Assembly: GCF_030285665.1 (NCBI RefSeq)
Contig: NZ_CP127295.1
Span: forward strand, 3,162,001 to 3,226,000
Reading direction: 5' to 3'
Length of the DNA: 64,000 nt
Source of the DNA: Amycolatopsis mongoliensis
Lineage (GTDB): Bacteria; Actinomycetota; Actinomycetes; Mycobacteriales; Pseudonocardiaceae
The position numbers and the translations under genes were made by a program. Under the pieces are notes generated by a model, which worked only from the letters and a program-made list of their open reading frames with translations, was not told where the DNA came from and did no database searches. Position 1 is the stretch's first letter; every line of letters begins with the position of its first letter. Positions 24,783-32,536 of this stretch are shown here, piece after piece.

Positions 24783-25364
24783 TCAGTCCGGCTTGATGCC
24801 CAGCAGCGTCAGGAACGTGCGGAATCCCGCGGACATGTCGACCTGCTCCGGGTCGAGGAGCCACTGCAGCTGCAGGCCGTCCAGGACCGCGATCGCGATC
24901 GGCGCGAGCTGTTCCGGTGTCGCCCCCGAGGGGAGCTCGTCGCGGTGGCGTTCGAGCATCTGGGTCATGCCTGCCCGCACCCGCTCGTAGCGGTCGTGGA
25001 AGTACTCGCGCGCCGGGTGGTCCTCCGTGACGCTGTCCGCCGACAGCACCGTGTACGTCTGGACGATCCCCGGCCGGGTCGCGTTGTAGTCGACCAGTTC
25101 GGCGAGCTGGTTGACCGTCATCGCCGACTCGTCGCCCGGCGGGGCGTGCCCGAAGTGCAGCAGGTCCCACTCGTCGCGGGTCTCCAGCACCGCCGTCAGC
25201 AGGTCCTCCTTCGTGGGGAAGTAGTGCATCAGTCCCTGCTGGGTCAGCCCGACGCGGTCGGCCACCGCCGCCAGCGAGGTGCCGCGATAGCCGCGTTCGG
25301 CGATCACTTCGAACGCCGCGCGGACGATGCTCGCTCGGCGGTCGGCGCCCCTGGCCCGGGTCAT
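24783..25364 (-). CDS. TetR-family transcriptional regulator
   Basis: 193 residues. The N-terminal helix-turn-helix is clear: RASIVRAAFEVIAERGYRGT, then SLAAVADRVGLTQQGLMHYF and PTKEDLL. The C-terminal ligand domain is of the BetI/AcrR type with no recognisable pocket. ATG 25364 is chosen because the upstream ATG at 25385 gives an atypical leader. It is divergent from the GH3 glycosidase gene and is a candidate regulator of it. Confidence 0.85.
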   Translation of the reverse strand: MTRARGADRRASIVRAAFEVIAERGYRGTSLAAVADRVGLTQQGLMHYFPTKEDLLTAVLETRDEWDLLHFGHAPPGDESAMTVNQLAELVDYNATRPGIVQTYTVLSADSVTEDHPAREYFHDRYERVRAGMTQMLERHRDELPSGATPEQLAPIAIAVLDGLQLQWLLDPEQVDMSAGFRTFLTLLGIKPD

Positions 25365-25424
25365 GATCCCGAGCCTACGGGACAAGCTGTCACGGAACCA
25401 TAACGTTCACTACTCGTCGCCAGG

Positions 25425-25439
25425 TAGAGTAGGTGTCCA
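25425..25439 (+). promoter_or_regulatory. Probable leaderless promoter of the GH3 gene
   Basis: TAGAGT at 25425-25430 is a good -10 box. Transcription would begin about 25437, directly at the ATG at 25439, which has no ribosome binding site. The -35 region is weak (AACGTT at 25402-25407). Confidence 0.45.
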
Positions 25440-27865
25440 TGAGCTTCGACGTCGACGCGCTGCTGGCCGAGCTCGACCTGGACGCCAAGGCGAACCTGCT
25501 CGCCGGCCAGGACGTCTGGAGCCTGCCCGCGCTCCCGCGGATCGGCCTGGAGTCCTTGGTGCTCTCGGACGGCCCGGTCGGCGTCCGCGGGGTGCGGTGG
25601 AGCCCGGACGACCCCTCGGTGACGCTCCCCAGCCCGACGGCCCTCGCCGCGAGCTGGGACCCGCGGCTGGCCGTGCGCGCCGGCCGGCTGCTCGCGCAGG
25701 AAGCCCGCCGCAAGGGTGTGCACGTCCTGCTCGCCCCCACGGTCAACCTCCAGCGCTCGCCCCTGGGCGGCCGCCACTTCGAGTGCTACTCGGAAGATCC
25801 CCTCCTCACCGGGATGATCGGCGCCGGCTACGTCACCGGCGTGCAGGACGGCGGGGTCGCCGTCACGGTCAAGCACTTCGTCGCCAACGACTTCGAGACC
25901 GAGCGCTTCACCGCCGACGTCCACGTCGGCGAGCGCGCGCTGCGCGAGCTCTACCTCGCGCCGTTCGAGCTCATCGTCCGGCGGGCGAAGCCGTGGGGGA
26001 TCATGGCCGCCTACAACAGCGTCAACGGCGTCACGATGACCCAGCACGCCGAACTGCTCAACGGCGTGCTGCGCGGCGAATGGGGCTTCGACGGCTTCGT
26101 CGTCTCCGACTGGCTGGCCGCGCGCGACACCGTCGCCTCCGCCAACGGCGGCCTCGACGTCGCGATGCCCGGCCCCCGCACGGTTTTCGGGGACCAGCTC
26201 GCGGAAGCCGTGCGCGGCGGCGAAGTCGACGAAGACGTCGTCGACGAGATGGTGCGCCGCGTGCTCCTGCTGGCCCACCGGACCGGCGCGCTCGGCGGAG
26301 GTCCCGCCCCCGGGCAATCCACTGTGGACGGCGACGCGATCGCGCGCGAGGTCGCGCACCGGTCGTTCGTGTTGCTCAGCAACGAAACCGGTGTCCTCCC
26401 GCTCAAGCAACCGCAGAGCATCGCCCTGATCGGCGCGCTGGCCGCGGACCCGAAGATCCTCGGCGGTGGCAGCGCCACCGTGTTCCCCGACCACATCGTC
26501 TCCCCTCTGGACGGCCTCCGGAAGGCCGTTCCCCCGGGCACCGACCTCACGTTCGCCATCGGTGCCGATCCGCGAACGACGCTACCGCCGGCCACCGACA
26601 ATTTCCGGCTCCGCGCCACCGCCAAGGCCGCGGATGGCACCCGAATGGCTGAATTTCCGCTCAGGGAAGCCAAAATCACCTGGATCGGCGAGCTGCCGAA
26701 GGGGCTCGACATGGCCACGCTCGCGTCGGTCGAGATCGAAGGCACCTACCTGCCGGAGCGAAGCGGCACGCACACCTTCGCCGTCACCGGCCCCGGCGAC
26801 CTCCGCCTCACCGTCGCCGGCCAGACCCTCTTCGACGGCGTCAACCTGCCCGAAGGCGGCGACGTCTTCACGTCGATCATGCAGGTGATCGAGCAGCGCC
26901 GGGAGATCGAGCTGACGGCGGGCGAACTCGTCGACGTCAGCCTGACGTACTGGATCCCGTCGGAGATGGCGGAGTTCGCCCGCGGCACGTTCGCCTGGGT
27001 CACCTTCGCGCTCGGCCACCGCGGCCCCGTGCTCGACCCCGACGCCGCCCTCGACGAAGCCGTTGCGCTGGCGGGGAAGTCGGACGTCGCGGTCGTCGTG
27101 GTCGGCACCACCGCCGAGGTCGAAAGCGAAGGCTTCGACCGGACCTCCCTCGCCCTGCCGGGAAGGCAGGACGAACTCGTCACCAGGGTCGCGGAAGCCA
27201 ACCCGAACACCGTGGTCGTCGTCAACGCCGGTTCCCCGGTGGAGCTGCCGTGGCGCGACGACGTCGCCGCGGTGCTGCTCACCTGGTTCCCCGGCCAGGC
27301 CGGCGGCGACGCGCTCGCCGACGTCCTCTTCGGCCGCGAAGAGCCCGGCGGCCGTCTGCCGACGACCTGGCCGGCGCGGCTCGAAGACGCGCCGGTCACC
27401 GACGTGACGCCGGAAGAGGGAGTGCTCGAGTACCGCGAAGGCGTCTACATCGGCTACAGCGCCTGGGCCCGCACCGACCGGCAGCCCGCGTACTGGTTCG
27501 GCCACGGCCAGGGCTACACGACCTGGGTGTACGAAGAACTCGACGTCTACCCGGACGACGAAGGCGGCGCGCGCGTCCGGGTCCGCATCCGCAACTCGGG
27601 GACGCGCAAGGGCCGCGAAGCCGTCCAGCTCTACCTGGCCCCGACCGAGCGCGGCGACCGGCCGCCCCGCTGGCTCGTGGGTTTCGCGAGCGTCGAAGCG
27701 GGACCCGGCGAGGCCGTCGAGACCGACATCGTCCTCCCCCCGAGGTCCGCCGAAGTCTGGCGCGACGGCTGGCAGCACATCGCCGGCGAGTACGTCCTGG
27801 AGGCTTCGCACTCCTACGCGCAGCCCCGGCTGAGCACGAGAGTCGTCCTCCAGAAAATCCGTTGA
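25439..27865 (+). CDS. Glycoside hydrolase family 3 beta-glucosidase with PA14 insert
   Basis: 808 residues from ATG 25439 (GTG 25433 adds two). The GH3 barrel contains GPVGVRG, KHFVANDFETER and the nucleophile Asp224 in FVVSDWLAA. The GH3 C-terminal domain is interrupted at about residues 395-540 by a PA14-like beta module (TYLPERSGTHTFAVTGPGDL). It resumes at DVAVVVVGTTAEVESEGFDR and ends in a fibronectin-like domain. There is no signal peptide, so it should act in the cytoplasm on imported glycosides. PA14 inserts in this family shape the active site for oligosaccharides. Confidence 0.9.
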   Translation: MSFDVDALLAELDLDAKANLLAGQDVWSLPALPRIGLESLVLSDGPVGVRGVRWSPDDPSVTLPSPTALAASWDPRLAVRAGRLLAQEARRKGVHVLLAPTVNLQRSPLGGRHFECYSEDPLLTGMIGAGYVTGVQDGGVAVTVKHFVANDFETERFTADVHVGERALRELYLAPFELIVRRAKPWGIMAAYNSVNGVTMTQHAELLNGVLRGEWGFDGFVVSDWLAARDTVASANGGLDVAMPGPRTVFGDQLAEAVRGGEVDEDVVDEMVRRVLLLAHRTGALGGGPAPGQSTVDGDAIAREVAHRSFVLLSNETGVLPLKQPQSIALIGALAADPKILGGGSATVFPDHIVSPLDGLRKAVPPGTDLTFAIGADPRTTLPPATDNFRLRATAKAADGTRMAEFPLREAKITWIGELPKGLDMATLASVEIEGTYLPERSGTHTFAVTGPGDLRLTVAGQTLFDGVNLPEGGDVFTSIMQVIEQRREIELTAGELVDVSLTYWIPSEMAEFARGTFAWVTFALGHRGPVLDPDAALDEAVALAGKSDVAVVVVGTTAEVESEGFDRTSLALPGRQDELVTRVAEANPNTVVVVNAGSPVELPWRDDVAAVLLTWFPGQAGGDALADVLFGREEPGGRLPTTWPARLEDAPVTDVTPEEGVLEYREGVYIGYSAWARTDRQPAYWFGHGQGYTTWVYEELDVYPDDEGGARVRVRIRNSGTRKGREAVQLYLAPTERGDRPPRWLVGFASVEAGPGEAVETDIVLPPRSAEVWRDGWQHIAGEYVLEASHSYAQPRLSTRVVLQKIR

Positions 27866-27891
27866 CGCGCGACGCGGAGGCCCGCTAGCTT
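27862..27891 (+). promoter_or_regulatory. Promoter of the acetyltransferase leader transcript
   Basis: TTGACG (27862-27867), an 18-base spacer and TAGCTT (27886-27891) form a near-consensus housekeeping promoter. It overlaps the GH3 stop codon. The predicted transcript begins near 27898, giving a leader of about 120 bases before the acetyltransferase. Confidence 0.55.
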
Positions 27892-27918
27892 CAGCGGCGC
27901 ACCCCGGAACGAGCGAAA

Positions 27919-28014
27919 GGGAGGTGGGTCCGATGATCACGCAATCGATCACGCGCTCCCACCTCGCCTCGAGGGTGCCGGGTTTCTGACCGGGAGCGCG
28001 TACTCCCGGAAGGA
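27919..28014 (+). promoter_or_regulatory. Structured leader with two hairpins masking both ribosome binding sites
   Basis: Hairpin 1: GAGGTGGG (27921-27928), which is the ribosome binding site of the small upstream ORF, pairs perfectly with CCCACCTC (27958-27965); an inner stem TGATC/GATCA (27934-27938/27947-27951) lies in its loop. Hairpin 2: CCGGGAG (27990-27996) pairs with CTCCCGG (28003-28009), touching the GGAAGG site of the acetyltransferase. The upstream ORF stop (27987-27989) abuts hairpin 2. This layout suits translational coupling or attenuation. Confidence 0.55.
27933..27989 (+). CDS. Putative 18-residue leader peptide (upstream ORF)
   Basis: ATG 27933 follows a strong GGGAGGTGGG site and encodes MITQSITRSHLASRVPGF. 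The ORF ends 30 bases before the acetyltransferase start. It resembles short actinobacterial leader peptides in size and placement but lacks the RHVDL pattern of the known cysteine-responsive ones. The Shine-Dalgarno sequence and start codon lie in hairpin 1. Translation is inferred, not proven. Confidence 0.5.
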   Translation: MITQSITRSHLASRVPGF

Positions 28015-28019
28015 CTTCC

Positions 28020-28922
28020 ATGACCGATCTGGTCGTGCGCCCGCTCGAAGCGGGCGAAGAACCACTGTTCACCTCCCTGCCCGACCGCGGTCTCGTCGGC
28101 CGCAAGCTGCTCGGCAACGACTTCGCCGAGATGGCGGCCAAGGGCGAGTACCGGCCCGGCTGGGTCTGGGTCGCGCTGCGCGACGACGTCGTCGTGGCGC
28201 GGGCCGCGTGGTGGGGCGCGTCGAAGGACGAGGAACCGATCGCACTCGACTGGTTCGACTTCACCGACTTCGACGCGGGCGTCGAGCTGCTGAAGCGGGT
28301 CCCGTTGCGCGCGGAGTACTCCCTGACCACGCCGCCCGGCTGGCAGGACGACCCGGACGTCGTGCACGAGGTCACCGTCCGCGTCGAGGCGGCCGAGAAG
28401 GCGGGCTACCGCAAGCTCGTCGAGCGCCACCGGTTCTGCTGGACCCCGGAAAACGGCCTGCCGGAGAGGCCGGGACGGCTCGAGTTCCGGCCCGAGCCGG
28501 ACGACGACGTGGTCCTGGACGTCTTCAGGCGGGTGCACGTCGGCAGCCTCGACGCGCACGTGCGGAAGACGATCGAGGAGCACGGACTCGACGCGGCCGC
28601 GCGCGAAGACCTCGACATCATGCGGTGGATGCCGGCCCCGCGGGACTGGTGGCGGCTGGCGTACACGCCCGAGGGCGAGCTCGTCGGGCTCACGCTGCCG
28701 AGCCGCAACGCCTACGACCCGGTGGTCGGGTACATCGCCGTCGTGCCGGAGCAGCGCGGCCGCGGCTACGCGTACGACCTGCTGGTCGAGGCCACGCACG
28801 ACCTCGTCGGGTACGGGGCCGAGCAGATCGTCGCGGGCACCGACGTCGGCAACGTCCCGATGGCCAAGGCGTTCGCCAAGGCGGGCTACCCGGTCACGCA
28901 GCACCGCATCGACCTGGTGTGA
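28020..28922 (+). CDS. GNAT-family N-acetyltransferase
   Basis: 300 residues. The N-terminal 150 look like a degenerate GNAT domain; the C-terminal part is a canonical one with VVGYIAVVPEQRGRGYAYDL (acetyl-CoA-binding motif A, Q/RxxGxG/A) and GTDVGNVPMAKAFAKAGY. The acceptor substrate is unknown. ATG 28020 has a GGAAGGAC site partly buried in the leader hairpin. The gene stands alone, with its own promoter and leader between the GH3 gene and a membrane protein gene. Confidence 0.85.
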   Translation: MTDLVVRPLEAGEEPLFTSLPDRGLVGRKLLGNDFAEMAAKGEYRPGWVWVALRDDVVVARAAWWGASKDEEPIALDWFDFTDFDAGVELLKRVPLRAEYSLTTPPGWQDDPDVVHEVTVRVEAAEKAGYRKLVERHRFCWTPENGLPERPGRLEFRPEPDDDVVLDVFRRVHVGSLDAHVRKTIEEHGLDAAAREDLDIMRWMPAPRDWWRLAYTPEGELVGLTLPSRNAYDPVVGYIAVVPEQRGRGYAYDLLVEATHDLVGYGAEQIVAGTDVGNVPMAKAFAKAGYPVTQHRIDLV

Positions 28923-29011
28923 CGACCCCGGCGGCCGCGTCTTGCCCGGCGCGGCCGCCGCGCGGTACCGTCGCTAGAGCGATCTATCAAATCGGCTACA
29001 GGGGGCCCGGG

Positions 29012-29449
29012 ATGGACGTTCTGCAGGAGAAGGGTCTGACGCCGCTTCGCGTGATCCTCGGCTTTTCGCTGGTCAGCACCGCGATCCACTACGCGCACAA
29101 CGCCATCCGGGTCGCGGACTACCCGCAGCTGCCGGGTGTCCCGGCGACGGTGGCGGGGATCGGCGTCGCCGTCGGCTGGGTGCTGCTCACGACGTTCGGC
29201 TGGCTCGGCTACCGCGCGTACCGCCAGGGCCGCTATCCGCGGGCGCTGGCGTTCCTGCTGGTCTATTCACTCGCTGGGATGATCACGCTCGGCCACTTCC
29301 TGACCGGCGTGCCGCAGATCCCCGCGTTCTTCTTCGCGACGATCTTCACGGATGCCGCAGCGGGTCTCGCGCTCTGGGTGTTCCTCGCCTGGGCGTGGGC
29401 GACGCTCAACCGGGTGACCTCGCGAGATCAAGTTTCTACACAACATTGA
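29012..29449 (+). CDS. Hypothetical integral membrane protein
   Basis: 145 residues with four hydrophobic segments (about residues 10-28, 45-65, 80-100, 110-133) and short charged loops. I do not recognise a family. The ATG at 29012 follows AGGGGG. The long in-frame stretch upstream is a shadow of the acetyltransferase gene. The stop codon overlaps the boxC promoter region, so it may be read through into the box operon or be unrelated. Confidence 0.65.
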   Translation: MDVLQEKGLTPLRVILGFSLVSTAIHYAHNAIRVADYPQLPGVPATVAGIGVAVGWVLLTTFGWLGYRAYRQGRYPRALAFLLVYSLAGMITLGHFLTGVPQIPAFFFATIFTDAAAGLALWVFLAWAWATLNRVTSRDQVSTQH

Positions 29450-29474
29450 CGTTCGTCGAAACTATGTAGACACT
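29435..29474 (+). promoter_or_regulatory. boxC promoter with inverted repeat
   Basis: TTGACG (29446-29451), a 17-base spacer and GACACT (29469-29474) would start transcription at about 29481, at the boxC GTG (leaderless). Flanking arms TCTACACA (29435-29442) and TATGTAGA (29463-29470) form an inverted repeat differing at one position, a candidate operator for an aromatic-responsive repressor encoded elsewhere. Confidence 0.45.
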
Positions 29475-29481
29475 CGGGTGA

Positions 29482-31101
29482 GTGACCACCACCACACCGG
29501 TGACCTTCGACCGCCGTCCGGACGAGTACCGCCACTGGCGCCTCCACGTCGACGGGGAGGTGGCGTGGCTGGAAATGGACGTCGACGAGCAGGGCGGGCT
29601 CGTCCCGGGCTACGAGCTCAAGCTCAACTCCTACGACCTCGGGGTCGACATCGAGCTGTACGACGCCACCCAGCGGCTGCGGTTCGAGCACCCCGAGGTC
29701 CGCGTGGTGGTGGTGACGAGCGCGAAGGACAAGGTCTTCTGCGCCGGCGCGAACATCCGGATGCTCGCCGCGTCCGAGCACCACTGGAAGGTGAACTTCT
29801 GCAAGTTCACCAACGAGACCCGCAACGGCATGGAGGACGCCACCGAGCACTCCGGCCAGACGTACGTCGCCGCGGTGAACGGCACCTGCGCCGGCGGCGG
29901 CTACGAGATCGCGCTGGCCTGCGAAAAGATCCTGCTGATCGACGACAACTCCTCCACCGTCGCGCTGCCCGAGGTGCCGCTGCTCGGTGTGCTGCCCGGT
30001 ACCGGCGGCCTGACGCGCGTGGTGGACAAGCGGCGGGTCCGGCGCGACCTCGCCGACGTCTTCGCGACGCGCCCCGACGGCGTCAAGGGGAAGACCGCGG
30101 TCGACTGGCGCCTGGTGGACGAACTGGTGCCGCGCCAAGGGTTCCGCGAGGCCGTGGCCAAGCGGGCCCGGGAGATCGCGCGCGAGTCCGACCGGACCGG
30201 TGAGGGCGGCATCGAGCTGACCCCGCTCGAACATCGCTATGTCGACACGGACGTGACCAAGGACCAGGTCACGATCACCATCAAGGGGCCCGAGAACGAC
30301 CCGGGTGACCTGCACGAAGAGGGCGCGAACGGCTGGTTCCTCGCGATGACCCGCGAGCTGGACGACGCGATCCTCCGGCTGCGCACCAACGAGGTCGAAG
30401 CCGGCACGTGGATCCTGAAGACCCAGGGCGACCCGGAGAAGGTGCTCGCGCACGAGCAGGCTGTCTTCGGCGCGAAGGACTGGCTGGGCAACGAGATCAC
30501 GCAGTACTTCAAGCGCACGCTCAAGCGCCTCGACGTCACCAGCCGCAGCCTGATCGCGCTGATCGAGCCGGGCAGCTGCTTCGCCGGTTCGCTGCTGGAA
30601 CTCGCGCTCGCCGCCGACCGCCAGTACATCCTCGACGGCCCGCCGATCGACGACGAGGACAGCGACGAGCGGGCGACGATCAGGTTGTCCGAGGCCAACT
30701 TCGGGCCGTTCCCGATGGGCAACGGCCTGACCCGCCTGCAGGCGCGCTTCCACGGCGACGACGACCACCTCGCCTGGCTCGCGCGTGAAAAGGACCACGA
30801 GCTGAGCGCGGCCGAAGCCGTCGAGCTCGGCCTGGTCACCGACGCCCCGGACGACCTCGACTGGGAGGACGAGATCCGGATCGCGCTGGAGGGCCGGGCG
30901 TCGCTTTCGCCGGACGCGCTCACCGGCCTGGAGGCCAACCACCGGTTCGTCGGTCCCGAGACCATCGAGACCAAGATCTTCGGCCGGCTGGCGGCTTGGC
31001 AGAACTGGATTTTCACCCGGCCGAACGCATCCGGGCCGGAAGGCGCGCTGCGCCGATACGGTACGGGTCAGAAGGCCGTCTTCGACAGGAAGCGGGTCTA
31101 G
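29482..31101 (+). CDS. boxC: Benzoyl-CoA-dihydrodiol lyase BoxC
   Basis: 539 residues, the normal BoxC length, about twice a standard crotonase because two enoyl-CoA hydratase-like halves are fused. The first half has VVVVTSAKDKVFCAGANIRM and the oxyanion segment NGTCAGGGYEIALACEKI; the second has SLIALIEPGSCFAGSLLELA. BoxC opens the non-aromatic ring of the 2,3-epoxide, yielding 3,4-dehydroadipyl-CoA semialdehyde and formate. The start is GTG 29482, consistent with a leaderless transcript. First gene of the box operon. Confidence 0.93.
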   Translation: MTTTTPVTFDRRPDEYRHWRLHVDGEVAWLEMDVDEQGGLVPGYELKLNSYDLGVDIELYDATQRLRFEHPEVRVVVVTSAKDKVFCAGANIRMLAASEHHWKVNFCKFTNETRNGMEDATEHSGQTYVAAVNGTCAGGGYEIALACEKILLIDDNSSTVALPEVPLLGVLPGTGGLTRVVDKRRVRRDLADVFATRPDGVKGKTAVDWRLVDELVPRQGFREAVAKRAREIARESDRTGEGGIELTPLEHRYVDTDVTKDQVTITIKGPENDPGDLHEEGANGWFLAMTRELDDAILRLRTNEVEAGTWILKTQGDPEKVLAHEQAVFGAKDWLGNEITQYFKRTLKRLDVTSRSLIALIEPGSCFAGSLLELALAADRQYILDGPPIDDEDSDERATIRLSEANFGPFPMGNGLTRLQARFHGDDDHLAWLAREKDHELSAAEAVELGLVTDAPDDLDWEDEIRIALEGRASLSPDALTGLEANHRFVGPETIETKIFGRLAAWQNWIFTRPNASGPEGALRRYGTGQKAVFDRKRV

Positions 31102-31106
31102 CGCAG

Positions 31107-32528
31107 ATGCCCGAGAAGATCGACTACGACGCCAAGATCCCCAACAACGTCAACCTCTCGGAAGACCGGCGGCTCCAGCGCGCGCTGGAGGGCTGGCAGC
31201 CGAAGTTCATGCACTGGTGGGGCGAGATGGGCCCGACGCTGGAGACCCAGGGCGTCTACCTGCGCACCGCGGTCAGCGTCGGCCGGGAGGGGTGGGCGCA
31301 CTTCGACCACGTCAACGTCCCGGACTACCGGTGGGGCATCTTCCTCGCCGAGCGCGACCCGGACCGGCGGATCGCCTTCGGGGAGCACAAGGGCGAGGAG
31401 GTCTGGCAGCAGGTGCCCGGCGAATACCGCGCCGACCTGCAGCGGCTGATCGTCATCCAGGGCGACACCGAACCGGCGTCCGTCGAGCAGCAGAAGCTCC
31501 TCGGGCTCACCGCGCCGAGCCTCTACGACCTGCGGAACCTCTTCCAGGTCAACGTCGAAGAAGGCCGGCACCTGTGGGCGATGGTGTACCTGCTGCACGC
31601 CTACTTCGGCCGCGAAGGCCGTGACGAGGCCGAAGGGCTGCTGCTGCGCAACTCCGGCAGCCCCGACGCGCCCCGCATCCTCGGCGCGTTCAACGAGGAG
31701 ACCGCCGACTGGCTGGCCTTCTACATGTTCACCTACTTCACCGACCGCGACGGGAAGTACCAGCTCGGCACGCTCAAGGAGAGCTCCTTCGACCCGCTCT
31801 CGCGCACCTGCGAGTTCATGCTGAAGGAGGAGGCGCACCACATGATGGTCGGTACCACCGGCGTCGACCGCGTGGTGACCCGCAGCGCCGAGCTGATCCG
31901 TGAGCACGACACGCTCGACATCGGACCGCACGGCGGCATCCCGCTGGACATCATCCAGAAGTACATCAACTTCCACTACACCGTTTCGCTCGACCTGTTC
32001 GGCAGCGAGACGTCGACGAACGCGGCGAACTACTACACCGCCGGGCTCAAGGGCCGCTGGCAGGAGACCCGCCGCAAGGACGACCACAAGCTCACCGACG
32101 ACGCCCGCACGCTGGAGAAACCGGCCGCCGACGGCACTTGGACGTCGGAGGAGATGCAGGCGATCCTGTTGCTGAACCTCGACCTGCGCAGCGAGTACGT
32201 GGCCGACTGCCAGACCGGCGTGAAGCGCTGGAACAAGATCCTCGCCGACGCCGGTGTCGATCACACGTTCCGCTTGCCGCACCCTGGCTTCAACCGCGAA
32301 GTCGGCATAAACTCCGGCCACCACGTCACTCCCGACGGCACCATCGTCGACGAGGCGACCTGGCAGGCCGGCAAGAGCAAGTGGCTGCCCACCACCGAGG
32401 ACCTGACGTTCGTCCGCTCGCTCATGCACCCGGTGTACGAGCGGGGGAAGATCGCGAGCTGGGTGGCCCCGCCGCGGCAGGGCATCAACGGGAAGCCCTT
32501 CGACTACGAGTACGTCTACCTCACGTAG
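31107..32528 (+). CDS. boxB: Benzoyl-CoA 2,3-epoxidase, oxygenase subunit BoxB
   Basis: 473 residues, the usual BoxB length. A ferritin-like di-iron oxygenase with ligand motifs EEGRH (Glu151/Glu152, His155) and EEAHH (Glu241/Glu242, His244/His245). It epoxidises benzoyl-CoA with O2. It starts 5 bases after boxC with a weak ribosome site. Electrons normally come from BoxA, whose gene is absent here, so a reductase encoded elsewhere must serve. Confidence 0.93.
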   Translation: MPEKIDYDAKIPNNVNLSEDRRLQRALEGWQPKFMHWWGEMGPTLETQGVYLRTAVSVGREGWAHFDHVNVPDYRWGIFLAERDPDRRIAFGEHKGEEVWQQVPGEYRADLQRLIVIQGDTEPASVEQQKLLGLTAPSLYDLRNLFQVNVEEGRHLWAMVYLLHAYFGREGRDEAEGLLLRNSGSPDAPRILGAFNEETADWLAFYMFTYFTDRDGKYQLGTLKESSFDPLSRTCEFMLKEEAHHMMVGTTGVDRVVTRSAELIREHDTLDIGPHGGIPLDIIQKYINFHYTVSLDLFGSETSTNAANYYTAGLKGRWQETRRKDDHKLTDDARTLEKPAADGTWTSEEMQAILLLNLDLRSEYVADCQTGVKRWNKILADAGVDHTFRLPHPGFNREVGINSGHHVTPDGTIVDEATWQAGKSKWLPTTEDLTFVRSLMHPVYERGKIASWVAPPRQGINGKPFDYEYVYLT

Positions 32529-32536
32529 GAGGTCTG

